From Pseudomonadota bacterium (GTDB lineage Bacteria; Desulfobacterota; Desulfobulbia; Desulfobulbales; SURF-16): 64,000 bases of DNA. Of this stretch, positions 44,687 to 52,918 are shown in pieces. Positions within the stretch are counted from its first letter, which is position 1. The number at the start of each line of letters is the position of its first letter. A model generated the notes under the pieces. That model was not told where the DNA came from and did not search any database. It worked only from the letters and a program-made list of their open reading frames with translations. The stretch covers positions 1-64,000 of the forward strand of contig JAHJKA010000072.1 in assembly GCA_018822545.1 (NCBI GenBank), read 5' to 3'. The position numbers were made by a program, and so were the translations under genes.

Positions 44687-44994
44687 TGAGTCAGATAGTC
44701 AAAGAAGATGGCAATGTAAGGATTACCCCTGGTATTGATATAGTTGCCTCGACCTGCACAGATTTACGCCAAGAACTTCTTGGCCTGATAAATGAAGGCC
44801 AAAAAAAGATCATTATTGATTTACAAGATACCGCAATGATTGATTCATCCGGCATTGGCCTGTTGATTTATGTCAAAAACTGTTTAGTCGACGCCGGTGG
44901 TGGCGAAGTGGAGATTGTTCATATTTCTGATGACATCATGGAACTCTTTCTTATAATGAGGCTGGAGAACCATTTTGTTCTCCGTAACTCATAA
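44686..44994 (+). CDS. STAS-domain anti-sigma-factor antagonist (RsbV-like)
   Basis: 102 residues, one STAS domain: GNVRITPGIDIVAST, KIIIDLQDTAMIDSSGIGLLIYV (Ser54/Ser55 the likely phosphorylation site) and MRLENHFVLRNS. Phosphorylation by the adjacent RsbW-like kinase would switch partner binding. Overlaps the upstream gene by one base and the next gene's alternative start, so all three form one unit. Confidence 0.92.
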   Translation: MSQIVKEDGNVRITPGIDIVASTCTDLRQELLGLINEGQKKIIIDLQDTAMIDSSGIGLLIYVKNCLVDAGGGEVEIVHISDDIMELFLIMRLENHFVLRNS

Positions 44995-45046
44995 CACCAA
45001 CGAAAGCCAATATATATCGGCCTGTCTTTCTATCCGGGGATTTTTA

Positions 45047-45448
45047 ATGAAAATCTTAATCGCTGAAGATGACTTTATTGCCCGTAAAGTCCTCTTTAAC
45101 TTCCTGACCAAATACGGAGAAATTGACGTCTCTGAAAATGGCCAGGAGGCGTTGAAGCTTTTCACTCGTCAGCTTAAGCATGGCGACGGATATGACCTCG
45201 TATGTCTTGACATTATGATGCCACGCCTAAATGGTCATGAGGCCCTTGAGGAAATCCGCCGCATTGAGGCCGAATATGGCAAAAAGGACGGAAAGCGGGT
45301 CAAGATCATCATGACAACGGCCCTTGATGATTCTCAAAACATTCTGACTTCTTTCAACAATCAATGTGACGGCTATATAACCAAGCCCTACTCATGGGAG
45401 AAACTGGAGACAGAGGTGCAAAGAGTGCTCAAGGCTGGAAAAGCTTGA
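45047..45448 (+). CDS. Response regulator, receiver domain only
   Basis: 133 residues from the ATG at 45047, preferred because CCGGGGA lies six bases upstream and it fits a receiver N-terminus; the frame opens at 44975. MKILIAEDDFIARK, phospho-acceptor Asp55 (VCLDIMMPRLNG), and Lys in YITKPYSWE are present. No output domain. It follows the RsbW/STAS pair and ends 62 bases from the convergent hybrid kinase, which may be its donor. Confidence 0.9.
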   Translation: MKILIAEDDFIARKVLFNFLTKYGEIDVSENGQEALKLFTRQLKHGDGYDLVCLDIMMPRLNGHEALEEIRRIEAEYGKKDGKRVKIIMTTALDDSQNILTSFNNQCDGYITKPYSWEKLETEVQRVLKAGKA

Positions 45449-45510
45449 CGGAAACAGTGCCAAAACAACATCCCCTTTTAAATTGAGGGAAAGAACGCAA
45501 TGATTGTTGA

Positions 45511-47268
45511 CTATGGAGTTGCTCTCTTCCGGTAAGAATTTAAGGTTGCAGCAAATTTATCTTTGATAATCGGCTTGGACAAAAAATCATCCATTCCGGC
45601 GTCATAACAGCTGTCCTCATCTTCCTTGCGGGCACTGGCCGTTAAGCCAATGATGGGTATGCGCACTTCTCTTCCTTGAAGACTGGCATATTTTCCCCTC
45701 TCGACATCATTACCTTCAATTTCACGTATTCTTCTTGTTGCCTGCAACCCATCCATATTAGGCATCTGTAAATCCATAAGGACAAGATCTATTTTTTTAT
45801 TCTTGAGCTGCTCAATGGCCTCAAGACCATCACTGGCCACATCCACCTCACATCCCTGGCGCTGAATAAGAAGTTTGGCCAGCTTCTGGTTCACCAGATT
45901 ATCCTCAACAAGAAGCACCTTGATGCTGATGGCATTTTCATCAACCGCTCCAGATGCTGTTGAGGTAGCTGCCGCCATGGCATCTTGTGCCTCAGCACTC
46001 ACCTCGGTGAGAGGAATAATACACCTAAAAACTGAGCCTACACCCTCTGCACTTTCAACGGCAATCCGGCCAGCCATGAGCTCAACGAGCTGACAGCAGA
46101 TAGAAAGTCCTAAACCGGTGCCGCCATATTTTCTTGTGGTTGAGCCATCTGCCTGGGTGAATTTTTCAAAGATGGCATCGAGCCGATGGGCTGGAATGCC
46201 AATGCCTGTATCGCGAACCTCAAAAACAAGCTGCTCTTTCCCCTCCCCGTCACCCCTTTTCAGGGCAATATTAACAGAACCATTCTCGGTGAATTTCAAG
46301 GCGTTACCCACCAGGTTGATCAGGATCTGACGCAAACGCACCTCATCACCAACAACCAGCTTTGGCAGGGAAGCATCCACCTCAACGCTGATTTTGTTAC
46401 CCCGACTGGTGGCTTGGGCAGCCAGCATTTCACTGACACTTCGGGCAAGAGAGGACAGCTCAATAATATCAGAGGCCAGATCCAGCTTGCCGGATTCTAT
46501 TTTTGCCAAATCAAGAATATCATTAATTAACACAAGAAGACTATCAGCCGCCTTGCTGATGGTCTGAACAAAATCATACTGTTCCGCCTCGAGCTTTGCG
46601 TCAAGGAGAAGCCCTGAAAACCCGATGATGGCATTCATAGGTGTGCGCAACTCATGGCTCATATTGGCCAGAAACTCACTTTTCAGCCTGCTGGCATCTT
46701 CCAGTTGCTGATTGGTTTCCCGCAACTCTTTTGTCTGCCGTTCAATCTCATCTTCCAGTTCCTTGGCGTACTCTTTTTCTTTTTGCTGGAGGAGGACGTA
46801 TTGATCATGGTTGTCATCAATGAGCCTGGCATGCTGTTTTTTCAGAACCCCTATCTGGCGATGAAGCTGTTCCGATTCAAGCAATGCCTCGTTTTTCTCA
46901 TTATGAGCAAGAGCGAGGCGAAAGGTATTAGTACACATCTGGGCAACAAGAGGGGTAAGACAGATATCTCCTTCGTAACCAGGAAGACTAAACACCATGA
47001 CATCGGGGGGGGTAAGACATAAGGCATAACTCCACTCTCCGGAGGAGTTATGCGCACTGATCATTGCCGAGGAGGCCCTTGCCTCAGTTACCAGCAGGTC
47101 AAGGGTCTCAGAGCATGCCCCGGGCAAATCACCAACCACCTGCCCCTCTTCTTTGACAATGGCCACCGAAATTCCTGGCAATAGAGTTCTAATCTCCTCG
47201 AGGAGAAGCAGGCGGTCCTCATCCCTGTCAACCAGTTCGTCAAATACCGCCGCAAATAAATCGTCCAT
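45511..47268 (-). CDS. Soluble hybrid histidine kinase (GAF-like - HisKA - HATPase - receiver)
   Basis: 585 residues, no membrane helix. An N-terminal region of about 120 residues resembling a GAF fold, a coiled coil (about 125-195), HisKA with [18 protein letters not shown] (His205), HATPase ([35 protein letters not shown]), and a C-terminal receiver ([27 protein letters not shown]). A cytosolic phosphorelay kinase. Its ATG overlaps the HDOD stop by one base. It lies in a cluster with Hpt and a stand-alone receiver, so a His-Asp-His-Asp relay is plausible. Confidence 0.93.
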   Translation of the reverse strand: MDDLFAAVFDELVDRDEDRLLLLEEIRTLLPGISVAIVKEEGQVVGDLPGACSETLDLLVTEARASSAMISAHNSSGEWSYALCLTPPDVMVFSLPGYEGDICLTPLVAQMCTNTFRLALAHNEKNEALLESEQLHRQIGVLKKQHARLIDDNHDQYVLLQQKEKEYAKELEDEIERQTKELRETNQQLEDASRLKSEFLANMSHELRTPMNAIIGFSGLLLDAKLEAEQYDFVQTISKAADSLLVLINDILDLAKIESGKLDLASDIIELSSLARSVSEMLAAQATSRGNKISVEVDASLPKLVVGDEVRLRQILINLVGNALKFTENGSVNIALKRGDGEGKEQLVFEVRDTGIGIPAHRLDAIFEKFTQADGSTTRKYGGTGLGLSICCQLVELMAGRIAVESAEGVGSVFRCIIPLTEVSAEAQDAMAAATSTASGAVDENAISIKVLLVEDNLVNQKLAKLLIQRQGCEVDVASDGLEAIEQLKNKKIDLVLMDLQMPNMDGLQATRRIREIEGNDVERGKYASLQGREVRIPIIGLTASARKEDEDSCYDAGMDDFLSKPIIKDKFAATLNSYRKRATP

Positions 47269-48113
47269 TAGCCCTCTTCACTATAAAGATTTTCGGCTTT
47301 CTCCATTTCAGCCGGAAAATCTTTAATAAGAACCTTATAGTCCGCCATTCTGCTCTTCATATGGGAGTTCAAATAGCTGGGCAGTGGATCTTGGCGCCCA
47401 AGTACGGCTCCATAATTCAAGCGACAGGAAATATATTCAGCAATGTGGAGAATACTGGTAATACTTGGCACCGGATAGGCATTATCATGGTCGTGATGTT
47501 TCTTAATGGCCTGCACCACATCTTCAGGCATATGCCATTCAAGAACCATCAAGCCCCCCACCCGGCAATGGTTTGTTTCAATAATTTCCTCTTCATAGCG
47601 TGTGATTAATTTATCGCCGGCCCTGTAAAGTCCGGCAACCTCGCGTAACTCTTTGCCGGTGAGCTGATCTTCAACAATCAGGCCGATATCATGGATAATT
47701 CCGGCCAAAAATTCATCTTCGCCACCCATTCCAAAGATACGCTCAGCAATCATTTTCGACAAAATGGCAACGGTGGCACTATGCTTCCATAACTGTTGCC
47801 GTGAAAAGCCCTGGTCATCGCTCTCCTTGAAAAGATTACGAATTGCTTCAATGGCCACAAGATTACGAAGGTCTTTCATGCCGATATAGACCACAGCCTT
47901 GGAGATGGACTCCACCTTGTTGACCAGGCCGAAGTAAGGACTATTGACGAGTTTGAGCAGACGCACAACAAGAATGGGGTCAAGCTTAATAATATCCTCA
48001 AAATCCTTCATGTTGGCTGCTTCAGAATTGACCAGCTGGGTCACTCGAATGGCAACATGGGGTAACGTTTTGAGATCATTAAATTTTTGAACGAGGGATT
48101 TGGCTGTAGGCAT
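47268..48113 (-). CDS. HDOD-domain signalling protein
   Basis: 281 residues, mostly one HDOD domain: [75 protein letters not shown]. The metal-binding HD pattern is partly kept (IIHDIG). TAATG overlap with the kinase gene implies coupling. HDOD proteins typically couple signal input to motility or second-messenger pathways. The direct role here is unknown. Confidence 0.9.
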   Translation of the reverse strand: MPTAKSLVQKFNDLKTLPHVAIRVTQLVNSEAANMKDFEDIIKLDPILVVRLLKLVNSPYFGLVNKVESISKAVVYIGMKDLRNLVAIEAIRNLFKESDDQGFSRQQLWKHSATVAILSKMIAERIFGMGGEDEFLAGIIHDIGLIVEDQLTGKELREVAGLYRAGDKLITRYEEEIIETNHCRVGGLMVLEWHMPEDVVQAIKKHHDHDNAYPVPSITSILHIAEYISCRLNYGAVLGRQDPLPSYLNSHMKSRMADYKVLIKDFPAEMEKAENLYSEEG

Positions 48114-48207
48114 AGTCTAGATGAATATTTTTTTTATCTAATTTTCACTTAACCACAAGTAAAGGCAATATACCCTACCTAAACGAGGTCAAGCCTAAGG
48201 AGCCACG

Positions 48208-48239
48208 ACAAACCAAAGCACAAACCAAAGCACAAACCA
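48208..48239. repeat. Short direct repeat, 2.7 copies of a 12-mer
   Basis: ACAAACCAAAGC occurs twice, followed by ACAAACCA. Intergenic between Hpt and HDOD genes; function unknown. Confidence 0.7.
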
Positions 48240-48281
48240 GTATAACCAGGACGTAGTATGCCTGAAAAGAGCGAAGAGCGA

Positions 48282-48608
48282 CTACTTTAAAGTGGAAAGC
48301 GCGCCGATCAAACGTTCTAAAGCTGGCACCAAGGAAGAAGCCGCGCCAAGATCATTATCCCGCCCGGCCTTCTCGATACCATAGGCAACATCGCGCAAGG
48401 CCTCGACACCGAGACTGGCAGCAGCCCCTTTGATACTGTGAGCTACTTCGCCCATCAATTTCGCATCCCCTTTTTCTTGACCGGCCTTCATCTTTGCCAA
48501 ATCACCGGAGGAGGATTCACACAAAAGAGCAAGCAACTCGGTAAGGAGTTCTTCGTCCTCTCCTGCCTGCTCCAAGGCAAAATCACGTTTCCATTGTAGA
48601 TCAACCAT
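48282..48608 (-). CDS. Histidine phosphotransfer (Hpt) protein
   Basis: 108 residues, one Hpt helical bundle. His57 in VAHSIKGAAASLG is the phosphoryl carrier. It is upstream of the HDOD and hybrid kinase genes on the same strand, separated by 168 bases, and is a natural shuttle between the hybrid kinase's receiver and the stand-alone response regulator at 45047-45448. Confidence 0.9.
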   Translation of the reverse strand: MVDLQWKRDFALEQAGEDEELLTELLALLCESSSGDLAKMKAGQEKGDAKLMGEVAHSIKGAAASLGVEALRDVAYGIEKAGRDNDLGAASSLVPALERLIGALSTLK

Positions 48609-48787
48609 TCAATATTTCCTCACAAACTCATTTAAAACCAAACATATACGAAATAAGTACACACACTAACCATTCAAAACTATAACAATAACATGAGATT
48701 GGGAGATAGAATTATTTTATTATTTCTCACTAATACGCTCAAGATGCCCTGTGGCAAAAAGAAAAAACCCGCCACCCTGAAAAAATC

Positions 48788-49384
48788 TCAAAACGTGCAG
48801 GGCAATGATTCTGGAGCAAGTATTCCGCTCCGGAGGAGAACAGGACGACCATCAACACATCCCACCAGAGTGGAACCCGCCCCTCCGGGCGTCATCCCGC
48901 CATCAAGAATATAGTCAACACCGCGTGGGAATTGGACAGCCACCTCCCTGGCAGAATTAGCAGCAAGGACGCCTGAAAGATTAGCACTGGTGGCAGTTAT
49001 CGGCTGACCACACAACTCAACAAGACGCATGGCTACAGGATGAGGAGATATCCGGACACCAATAGTATGCGTTCCGGCGGTAAGGCGACCGGACAAGGCC
49101 TTCGAGGCAGGAAACACCAGAGTCAACGGTGCCGGCCATAGTTTTATGAGGGGTAAAAAACAAGGGGGAACTGATTCTGCGAGGGTAAGAAGCTGATCAA
49201 GACCGCGAATAAGGGTAAGAAGAGGCTTATTCTCAGGTCTTTTTTTCAGCCTGAAGAGTTTATCCAAAGCAGTTTCATTAAAGGGATCGACCGCAAGACC
49301 GTAATAGGTTTCCGTGGGAAAGGCGACAACACCACCCTGCTTGATGATAGTTGCCGCCTCCTGCACGTTTTGAAAAGGGATCAT
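48788..49384 (-). CDS. tsaC: L-threonylcarbamoyladenylate synthase (Sua5/YrdC/YwlC)
   Basis: 198 residues. It makes threonylcarbamoyl-AMP from Thr, bicarbonate and ATP for tRNA t6A. Signature residues: GGVVAFPTETYYGLAVDP, LFRLKKRPENKPL, LTLVFPAS, GVRISPHPVAMRLV, PITATSANLSG. The long C-terminal Sua5 extension is absent, as in YrdC-type proteins. It starts six bases after the purE stop, so it is probably the last gene of a purD-purE-tsaC operon. Confidence 0.95.
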   Translation of the reverse strand: MIPFQNVQEAATIIKQGGVVAFPTETYYGLAVDPFNETALDKLFRLKKRPENKPLLTLIRGLDQLLTLAESVPPCFLPLIKLWPAPLTLVFPASKALSGRLTAGTHTIGVRISPHPVAMRLVELCGQPITATSANLSGVLAANSAREVAVQFPRGVDYILDGGMTPGGAGSTLVGCVDGRPVLLRSGILAPESLPCTF

Positions 49385-49390
49385 AAACCT

Positions 49391-49891
49391 TTAGACATTC
49401 AGATTACGGGCCTTTTCGTCGACCTCAGCAGCCATTTCCGCCTTGAAATCAGCAAGCTTTTGGGCCATTTCACCATCAGACACAGCAAGGATCTGGCAGG
49501 CGAGAATAGCAGCGTTTTTGGCTCCGGCCTTACCAATAGCCATGGTGGCAACCGGAATTCCGGGGGGCATCTGGACCGTTGCCAGCAATGAATCCATACC
49601 TTTCAAGGAAGAAGAATCAATGGGTACGCCAATCACCGGGACAGTGGTATGGGCCGCCAACACCCCCGCAAGATGTGCGGCCATGCCTGCCCCGGCAATG
49701 ATCACCTTGACACCCCGCTGCCGTGCTGTCTCGGCAAACTCCGCAGCTCTGGCCGGAGTACGGTGGGCAGAGGCCACGGTTATCTCGTAGGCAACACCCA
49801 TCTTTTTCAAAAAATCCACAGCTGCCATCATGACAGGGAGATCAGAGTCACTTCCCATAATGATACCGATTTTTGTTTCACTAGCCATCAT
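49391..49891 (-). CDS. purE: N5-carboxyaminoimidazole ribonucleotide mutase
   Basis: 166 residues from the ATG at 49891, six bases after GGAG; the frame starts at 49903. Converts N5-CAIR to CAIR in purine synthesis. Motifs: GIIMGSDSDLPVM, SAHRTPARAAEFA, IAGAGMAAHLAGVLA, PVIGVPIDSSSLKGMDSLLA. Length and motifs match class I PurE. No purK is nearby. 12 bases separate it from purD. Confidence 0.96.
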   Translation of the reverse strand: MMASETKIGIIMGSDSDLPVMMAAVDFLKKMGVAYEITVASAHRTPARAAEFAETARQRGVKVIIAGAGMAAHLAGVLAAHTTVPVIGVPIDSSSLKGMDSLLATVQMPPGIPVATMAIGKAGAKNAAILACQILAVSDGEMAQKLADFKAEMAAEVDEKARNLNV

Positions 49892-49903
49892 CTCGTTCTC
49901 CAA

Positions 49904-51184
49904 CTATGAATTCGTGCGACGTAAGGCCTTTTGACCGATGTCGCGCCTGAAATAACAATCTTGCCAATGGATCATATCCACCACAGCATATGCCTTGTTG
50001 ATGGCATTTGCCAAATCCGCATCAATTGCGGTTACCCCAAGAACACGCCCCCCAGTATTGACCAGGGAACCATCCTTTACCGTTGTACCGGCGTGAAAGA
50101 CAACAACATCCTGTTCACCGGCGGCCTCGTCAAGACCGCTAATAGCATATCCCTTGGTATAGGAACCCGGATACCCCCCGGAAGCCATCACCACGCACAC
50201 CGTTGGCCGGGGATCAATATCAAGGGTGATTGAGGCCAGGTTGCCGTCAATAACCGCCTCAACAACATCGACCAAATCGTTGTTAAGGCGCATAAGCAAT
50301 GGCTGGGCTTCCGGATCACCAAACCGGCAATTAAACTCAAGGACCTTGGCTTTGCCATCGCGTATCATCAGACCGGCATAGAGCATACCCTTGTAAGGAC
50401 ATCCTTCCGCTTCCAGCGCCTTAACCGTGGCCATCATAACTGTTTCCATCACCTGGGCATGTAACTCTGGAGTTACCACCGGTGCCGGCGAATACGCTCC
50501 CATGCCACCGGTATTAGGACCGGTGTCGCCATCATACACGGCCTTATGATCCTGTGACGTGGGCAGAGGCAGCACGGTCGTGCCGTCGGTAAAGGCAATA
50601 AATGAGGCCTCTTCTCCCGGTAAAAATTCCTCAATAATAACTTCATTACCAGCATCACCAAAGGCCCGCTGGGTCATAACAAGATCCACAGCCTCCCTGG
50701 CTTCAGAGAGTTCCTGGCAGACGATGACGCCTTTACCCGCGGCAAGGCCATCCGCCTTGACAACAAGGGGAACGCCTATTTTATCAACATAGGCCATGGC
50801 CTGATCGCGATCTGTAAAGGAAGCGTATTGGGCCGAAGGAATATTATACTTGGCAAGTAAATCTTTCATGAAGACCTTGCTGCCTTCCAGGGCAGCGGCC
50901 TTCTTGTCCGGCCCAAATATCCGTAAACCAGCGTCCTGGAAGATATCGACAATACCGAGGGCCAGTGACACCTCAGGCCCCACTATGGTGAGATCGATGG
51001 TATTTTTTTGGGCAAAACCAAGAAGTCCATCAATATCCTCGGCTGACACCGGGACACACCGGGCCATTTGGGCAATGCCACCATTGCCAGGAGCACAAAA
51101 TATTTCTGTAACCTTCTGGCTCTGCGCAAGCTTCCATACCAGGGCATGCTCACGACCTCCAGATCCAACCACCAATACCTTCAT
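49904..51184 (-). CDS. purD: Phosphoribosylamine-glycine ligase
   Basis: 426 residues from the ATG at 51184, preceded by GGAGAGTGTTC; the frame opens at 51202. ATP-grasp enzyme joining glycine to phosphoribosylamine. Motifs: KVLVVGSGGREHALVWKLAQ, PLVVKADGLAAGKGVIV, EEFLPGEEASFIAFTDG, GGMGAYSPAPV, LEFNCRFGDPEAQPLLMRL. First gene of the purD-purE-tsaC operon, divergent from tetR. Confidence 0.97.
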   Translation of the reverse strand: MKVLVVGSGGREHALVWKLAQSQKVTEIFCAPGNGGIAQMARCVPVSAEDIDGLLGFAQKNTIDLTIVGPEVSLALGIVDIFQDAGLRIFGPDKKAAALEGSKVFMKDLLAKYNIPSAQYASFTDRDQAMAYVDKIGVPLVVKADGLAAGKGVIVCQELSEAREAVDLVMTQRAFGDAGNEVIIEEFLPGEEASFIAFTDGTTVLPLPTSQDHKAVYDGDTGPNTGGMGAYSPAPVVTPELHAQVMETVMMATVKALEAEGCPYKGMLYAGLMIRDGKAKVLEFNCRFGDPEAQPLLMRLNNDLVDVVEAVIDGNLASITLDIDPRPTVCVVMASGGYPGSYTKGYAISGLDEAAGEQDVVVFHAGTTVKDGSLVNTGGRVLGVTAIDADLANAINKAYAVVDMIHWQDCYFRRDIGQKALRRTNS

Positions 51185-51403
51185 GAACACTCTCCTATGC
51201 ATGGATTATCCAAACAACCAGGCATTATCCTGCAAACACAGCTAAATTAAATTTGGATGTTCGCCCTATAAAAATCAACCATGGCTGATCACTTCATCAT
51301 TTTTTAAAAAAATTAGCCGCACATTACCCAAGCTCGCCCATCGCTGTCAAGACCGACTCGCAGCCGGCAGATCAACACGGCCAAACATGAAACGACATTT
51401 TTC

Positions 51404-51432
51404 TTGACACAAAGCAGTAGCGAATCTATCAT
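51404..51432 (+). promoter_or_regulatory. Sigma-70 promoter for tetR
   Basis: TTGACA at 51404-51409, a 17-base spacer, and TATCAT at 51427-51432. It matches consensus at six of six -35 positions and five of six -10 positions. Expected start near 51440, giving an untranslated leader of about 200 bases. Confidence 0.7.
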
Positions 51433-51442
51433 ACGAACAAAA

Positions 51443-51458
51443 ATGAATATCTATTCAT
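51443..51458. promoter_or_regulatory. Inverted repeat, candidate TetR operator
   Basis: ATGAATATCTATTCAT: 7-base arms (ATGAATA/TATTCAT) around TC, lying immediately downstream of the predicted start point. It resembles the TGAATGA...TCATTCA operators of FadR-type TetR regulators. Placement fits autorepression. Confidence 0.5.
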
Positions 51459-51647
51459 CTTAGCACCTTTTTCATCAGCAATCTTTTCAACTAAAATCAC
51501 TCAGAAAGGATCTCAGCCCAGCCCCATACCAGTAGTTTTTGTACGTTTGCCAATATTGACAACATGTTAATTTAAAGAAGTTTTTTCACCTGTTTTATTT
51601 TTTTATATATATATAACAGCTAGTGAAAAGACACTGCATATAAAGTG

Positions 51648-52241
51648 ATGCGAGTCTCAGACAAACATAGCAAAATCACCCAGGCCGCCGTCAAAGTCTT
51701 TGCAAGAAAGGGCTTTTTCAATGCCCGCATTTCAGATATTGCCAAGGAAGCGAAGGTCGCTGACGGCACCATCTACCTCTATTTCAATAACAAGTATGAC
51801 ATTCTCATTTCACTGTTCGAGGATGAAATCGGCAAAATCATCCACCAGGTGAAACTGCTGCTTGAAAGAGAGGATGATCCCTGCAAAAAATTGCACATCT
51901 TCGCCCGCCATCACCTGCTTCTTCTTGAAGAGAAAAAAGATCTGGCCGAGGTTCTGCAGATGGAACTTAGGCAGAGTAATAAATTCATGAAAGAATACCG
52001 CAACACCAAATTCATTGAATATATTGACATTATCTCTGCCATCATTCATCAGGGCCAGGACATGGGGATCTTCAGTAAAAATATTTCTCCAGGCATTGCC
52101 AAGAGAGCTATCTTCGGGGCTCTGGATGAAATGTCCCGGCTTTGGGTGCTTGCCGACGCCCCCCACTACACCATTGAAGAAACAGCCACCCAGGTCTGCA
52201 ACCTCTTTTTACACGGCCTGAAGAATCCCTTGGCACATTAA
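51648..52241 (+). CDS. TetR/AcrR-family regulator, FadR-like
   Basis: 197 residues from the ATG at 51648 (a GTG at 51645 is in frame). The helix-turn-helix (about 8-55) reads ITQAAVKVFARKGFFNARISDIAKEAKVADGTIYLYFNNK. The C-terminal ligand-binding domain (about 75-190) resembles fatty-acid-responsive TetR proteins (YNTKFIEYID, DEMSRLWVLA). A promoter and inverted repeat upstream suggest autorepression. No fad genes are in the window. Ligand unknown, possibly acyl-CoA. Confidence 0.9.
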   Translation: MRVSDKHSKITQAAVKVFARKGFFNARISDIAKEAKVADGTIYLYFNNKYDILISLFEDEIGKIIHQVKLLLEREDDPCKKLHIFARHHLLLLEEKKDLAEVLQMELRQSNKFMKEYRNTKFIEYIDIISAIIHQGQDMGIFSKNISPGIAKRAIFGALDEMSRLWVLADAPHYTIEETATQVCNLFLHGLKNPLAH

Positions 52242-52276
52242 AAAAGGGGGAGCAATAGTTGCTCCCCCTTTTTTTT
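52240..52276. terminator. Bidirectional terminator between tetR and greA
   Basis: AAAAAAGGGGGAGCAA and TTGCTCCCCCTTTTTT form a perfect stem around TAG, with extra T. It overlaps the tetR stop and lies 25 bases from the greA stop, serving both convergent genes. Confidence 0.85.
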
Positions 52277-52300
52277 AGAGAATGGTGCGGCAAAGAGAAC

Positions 52301-52786
52301 TCAAGGAATATCACCGGCTTTAATCTCGACAATCTCCAGGTTCAAGACTCCTTTGGGGGTCTGCACGACAACCTCATCACCCTCCTCTTTGCCGATAAGT
52401 GCCCGTCCCCAAGGAGACATAACTGATATACTGCCTTCTTTTACGTCTGACTCATCTCCCCCGACCAACCAATAGGTGACCTCTTCATCGCTGTTAAGAT
52501 CCACAACTGTCACTTTGGTCCCAAACACAACGCGTTCGGTATCTACCTTGGTACAGTCAATCACCTCAGAACGACCAAGCTTGTCTTTAAGCTCAAGAAT
52601 TCGTCCTTCAATATGCCCTTGCCGCTCTTTGGCGGCATGATACTCAGCATTTTCCTTAAGATCACCATGGCCCAAAGCAACCTCAATTGACCGGATTACC
52701 TCAATACGCTCTTTGCCCTGCAAACGATCCAACTCATCCTTAAGTCGAGCATGACCTGTTTTCGACATTGGTACACGTTCTACCAT
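52301..52786 (-). CDS. greA: Transcription elongation factor GreA
   Basis: 161 residues from the ATG at 52786, preceded by GGAGGAAGAAGGG; an in-frame ATG is at 52801. GreA/B coiled-coil and C-terminal domain: MSKTGHARLKDELDRLQGKE, GDLKENAEYHAAKERQGHIEGRI with the acidic tip region, and SVMSPWGRALIGKEEGDEV. It rescues backtracked RNA polymerase by stimulating transcript cleavage. Follows the large TPR/barrel gene at 132 bases on the same strand. Confidence 0.96.
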   Translation of the reverse strand: MVERVPMSKTGHARLKDELDRLQGKERIEVIRSIEVALGHGDLKENAEYHAAKERQGHIEGRILELKDKLGRSEVIDCTKVDTERVVFGTKVTVVDLNSDEEVTYWLVGGDESDVKEGSISVMSPWGRALIGKEEGDEVVVQTPKGVLNLEIVEIKAGDIP

Positions 52787-52918
52787 CCCTTCTTCCTCCA
52801 CCTATTCTTAGGCCAAAACCAGACCCTAAATTTTCTTTGCTTATTATTAATGCTGCACAGGTCTGAAAATGCCAAGTCATTCCAAGAGAAATCACGAGCA
52901 AAGACCCATCACCTTTCA

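Larger units (their letters stand above)
51185..51647. other. Divergent purD/tetR intergenic region
   Basis: About 463 bases, very AT-rich toward tetR (TTTTTTATATATATATATAAC near 51600). It contains a strong promoter (51404-51432) and inverted repeat (51443-51458) for tetR. I saw no gene. Confidence 0.6.
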
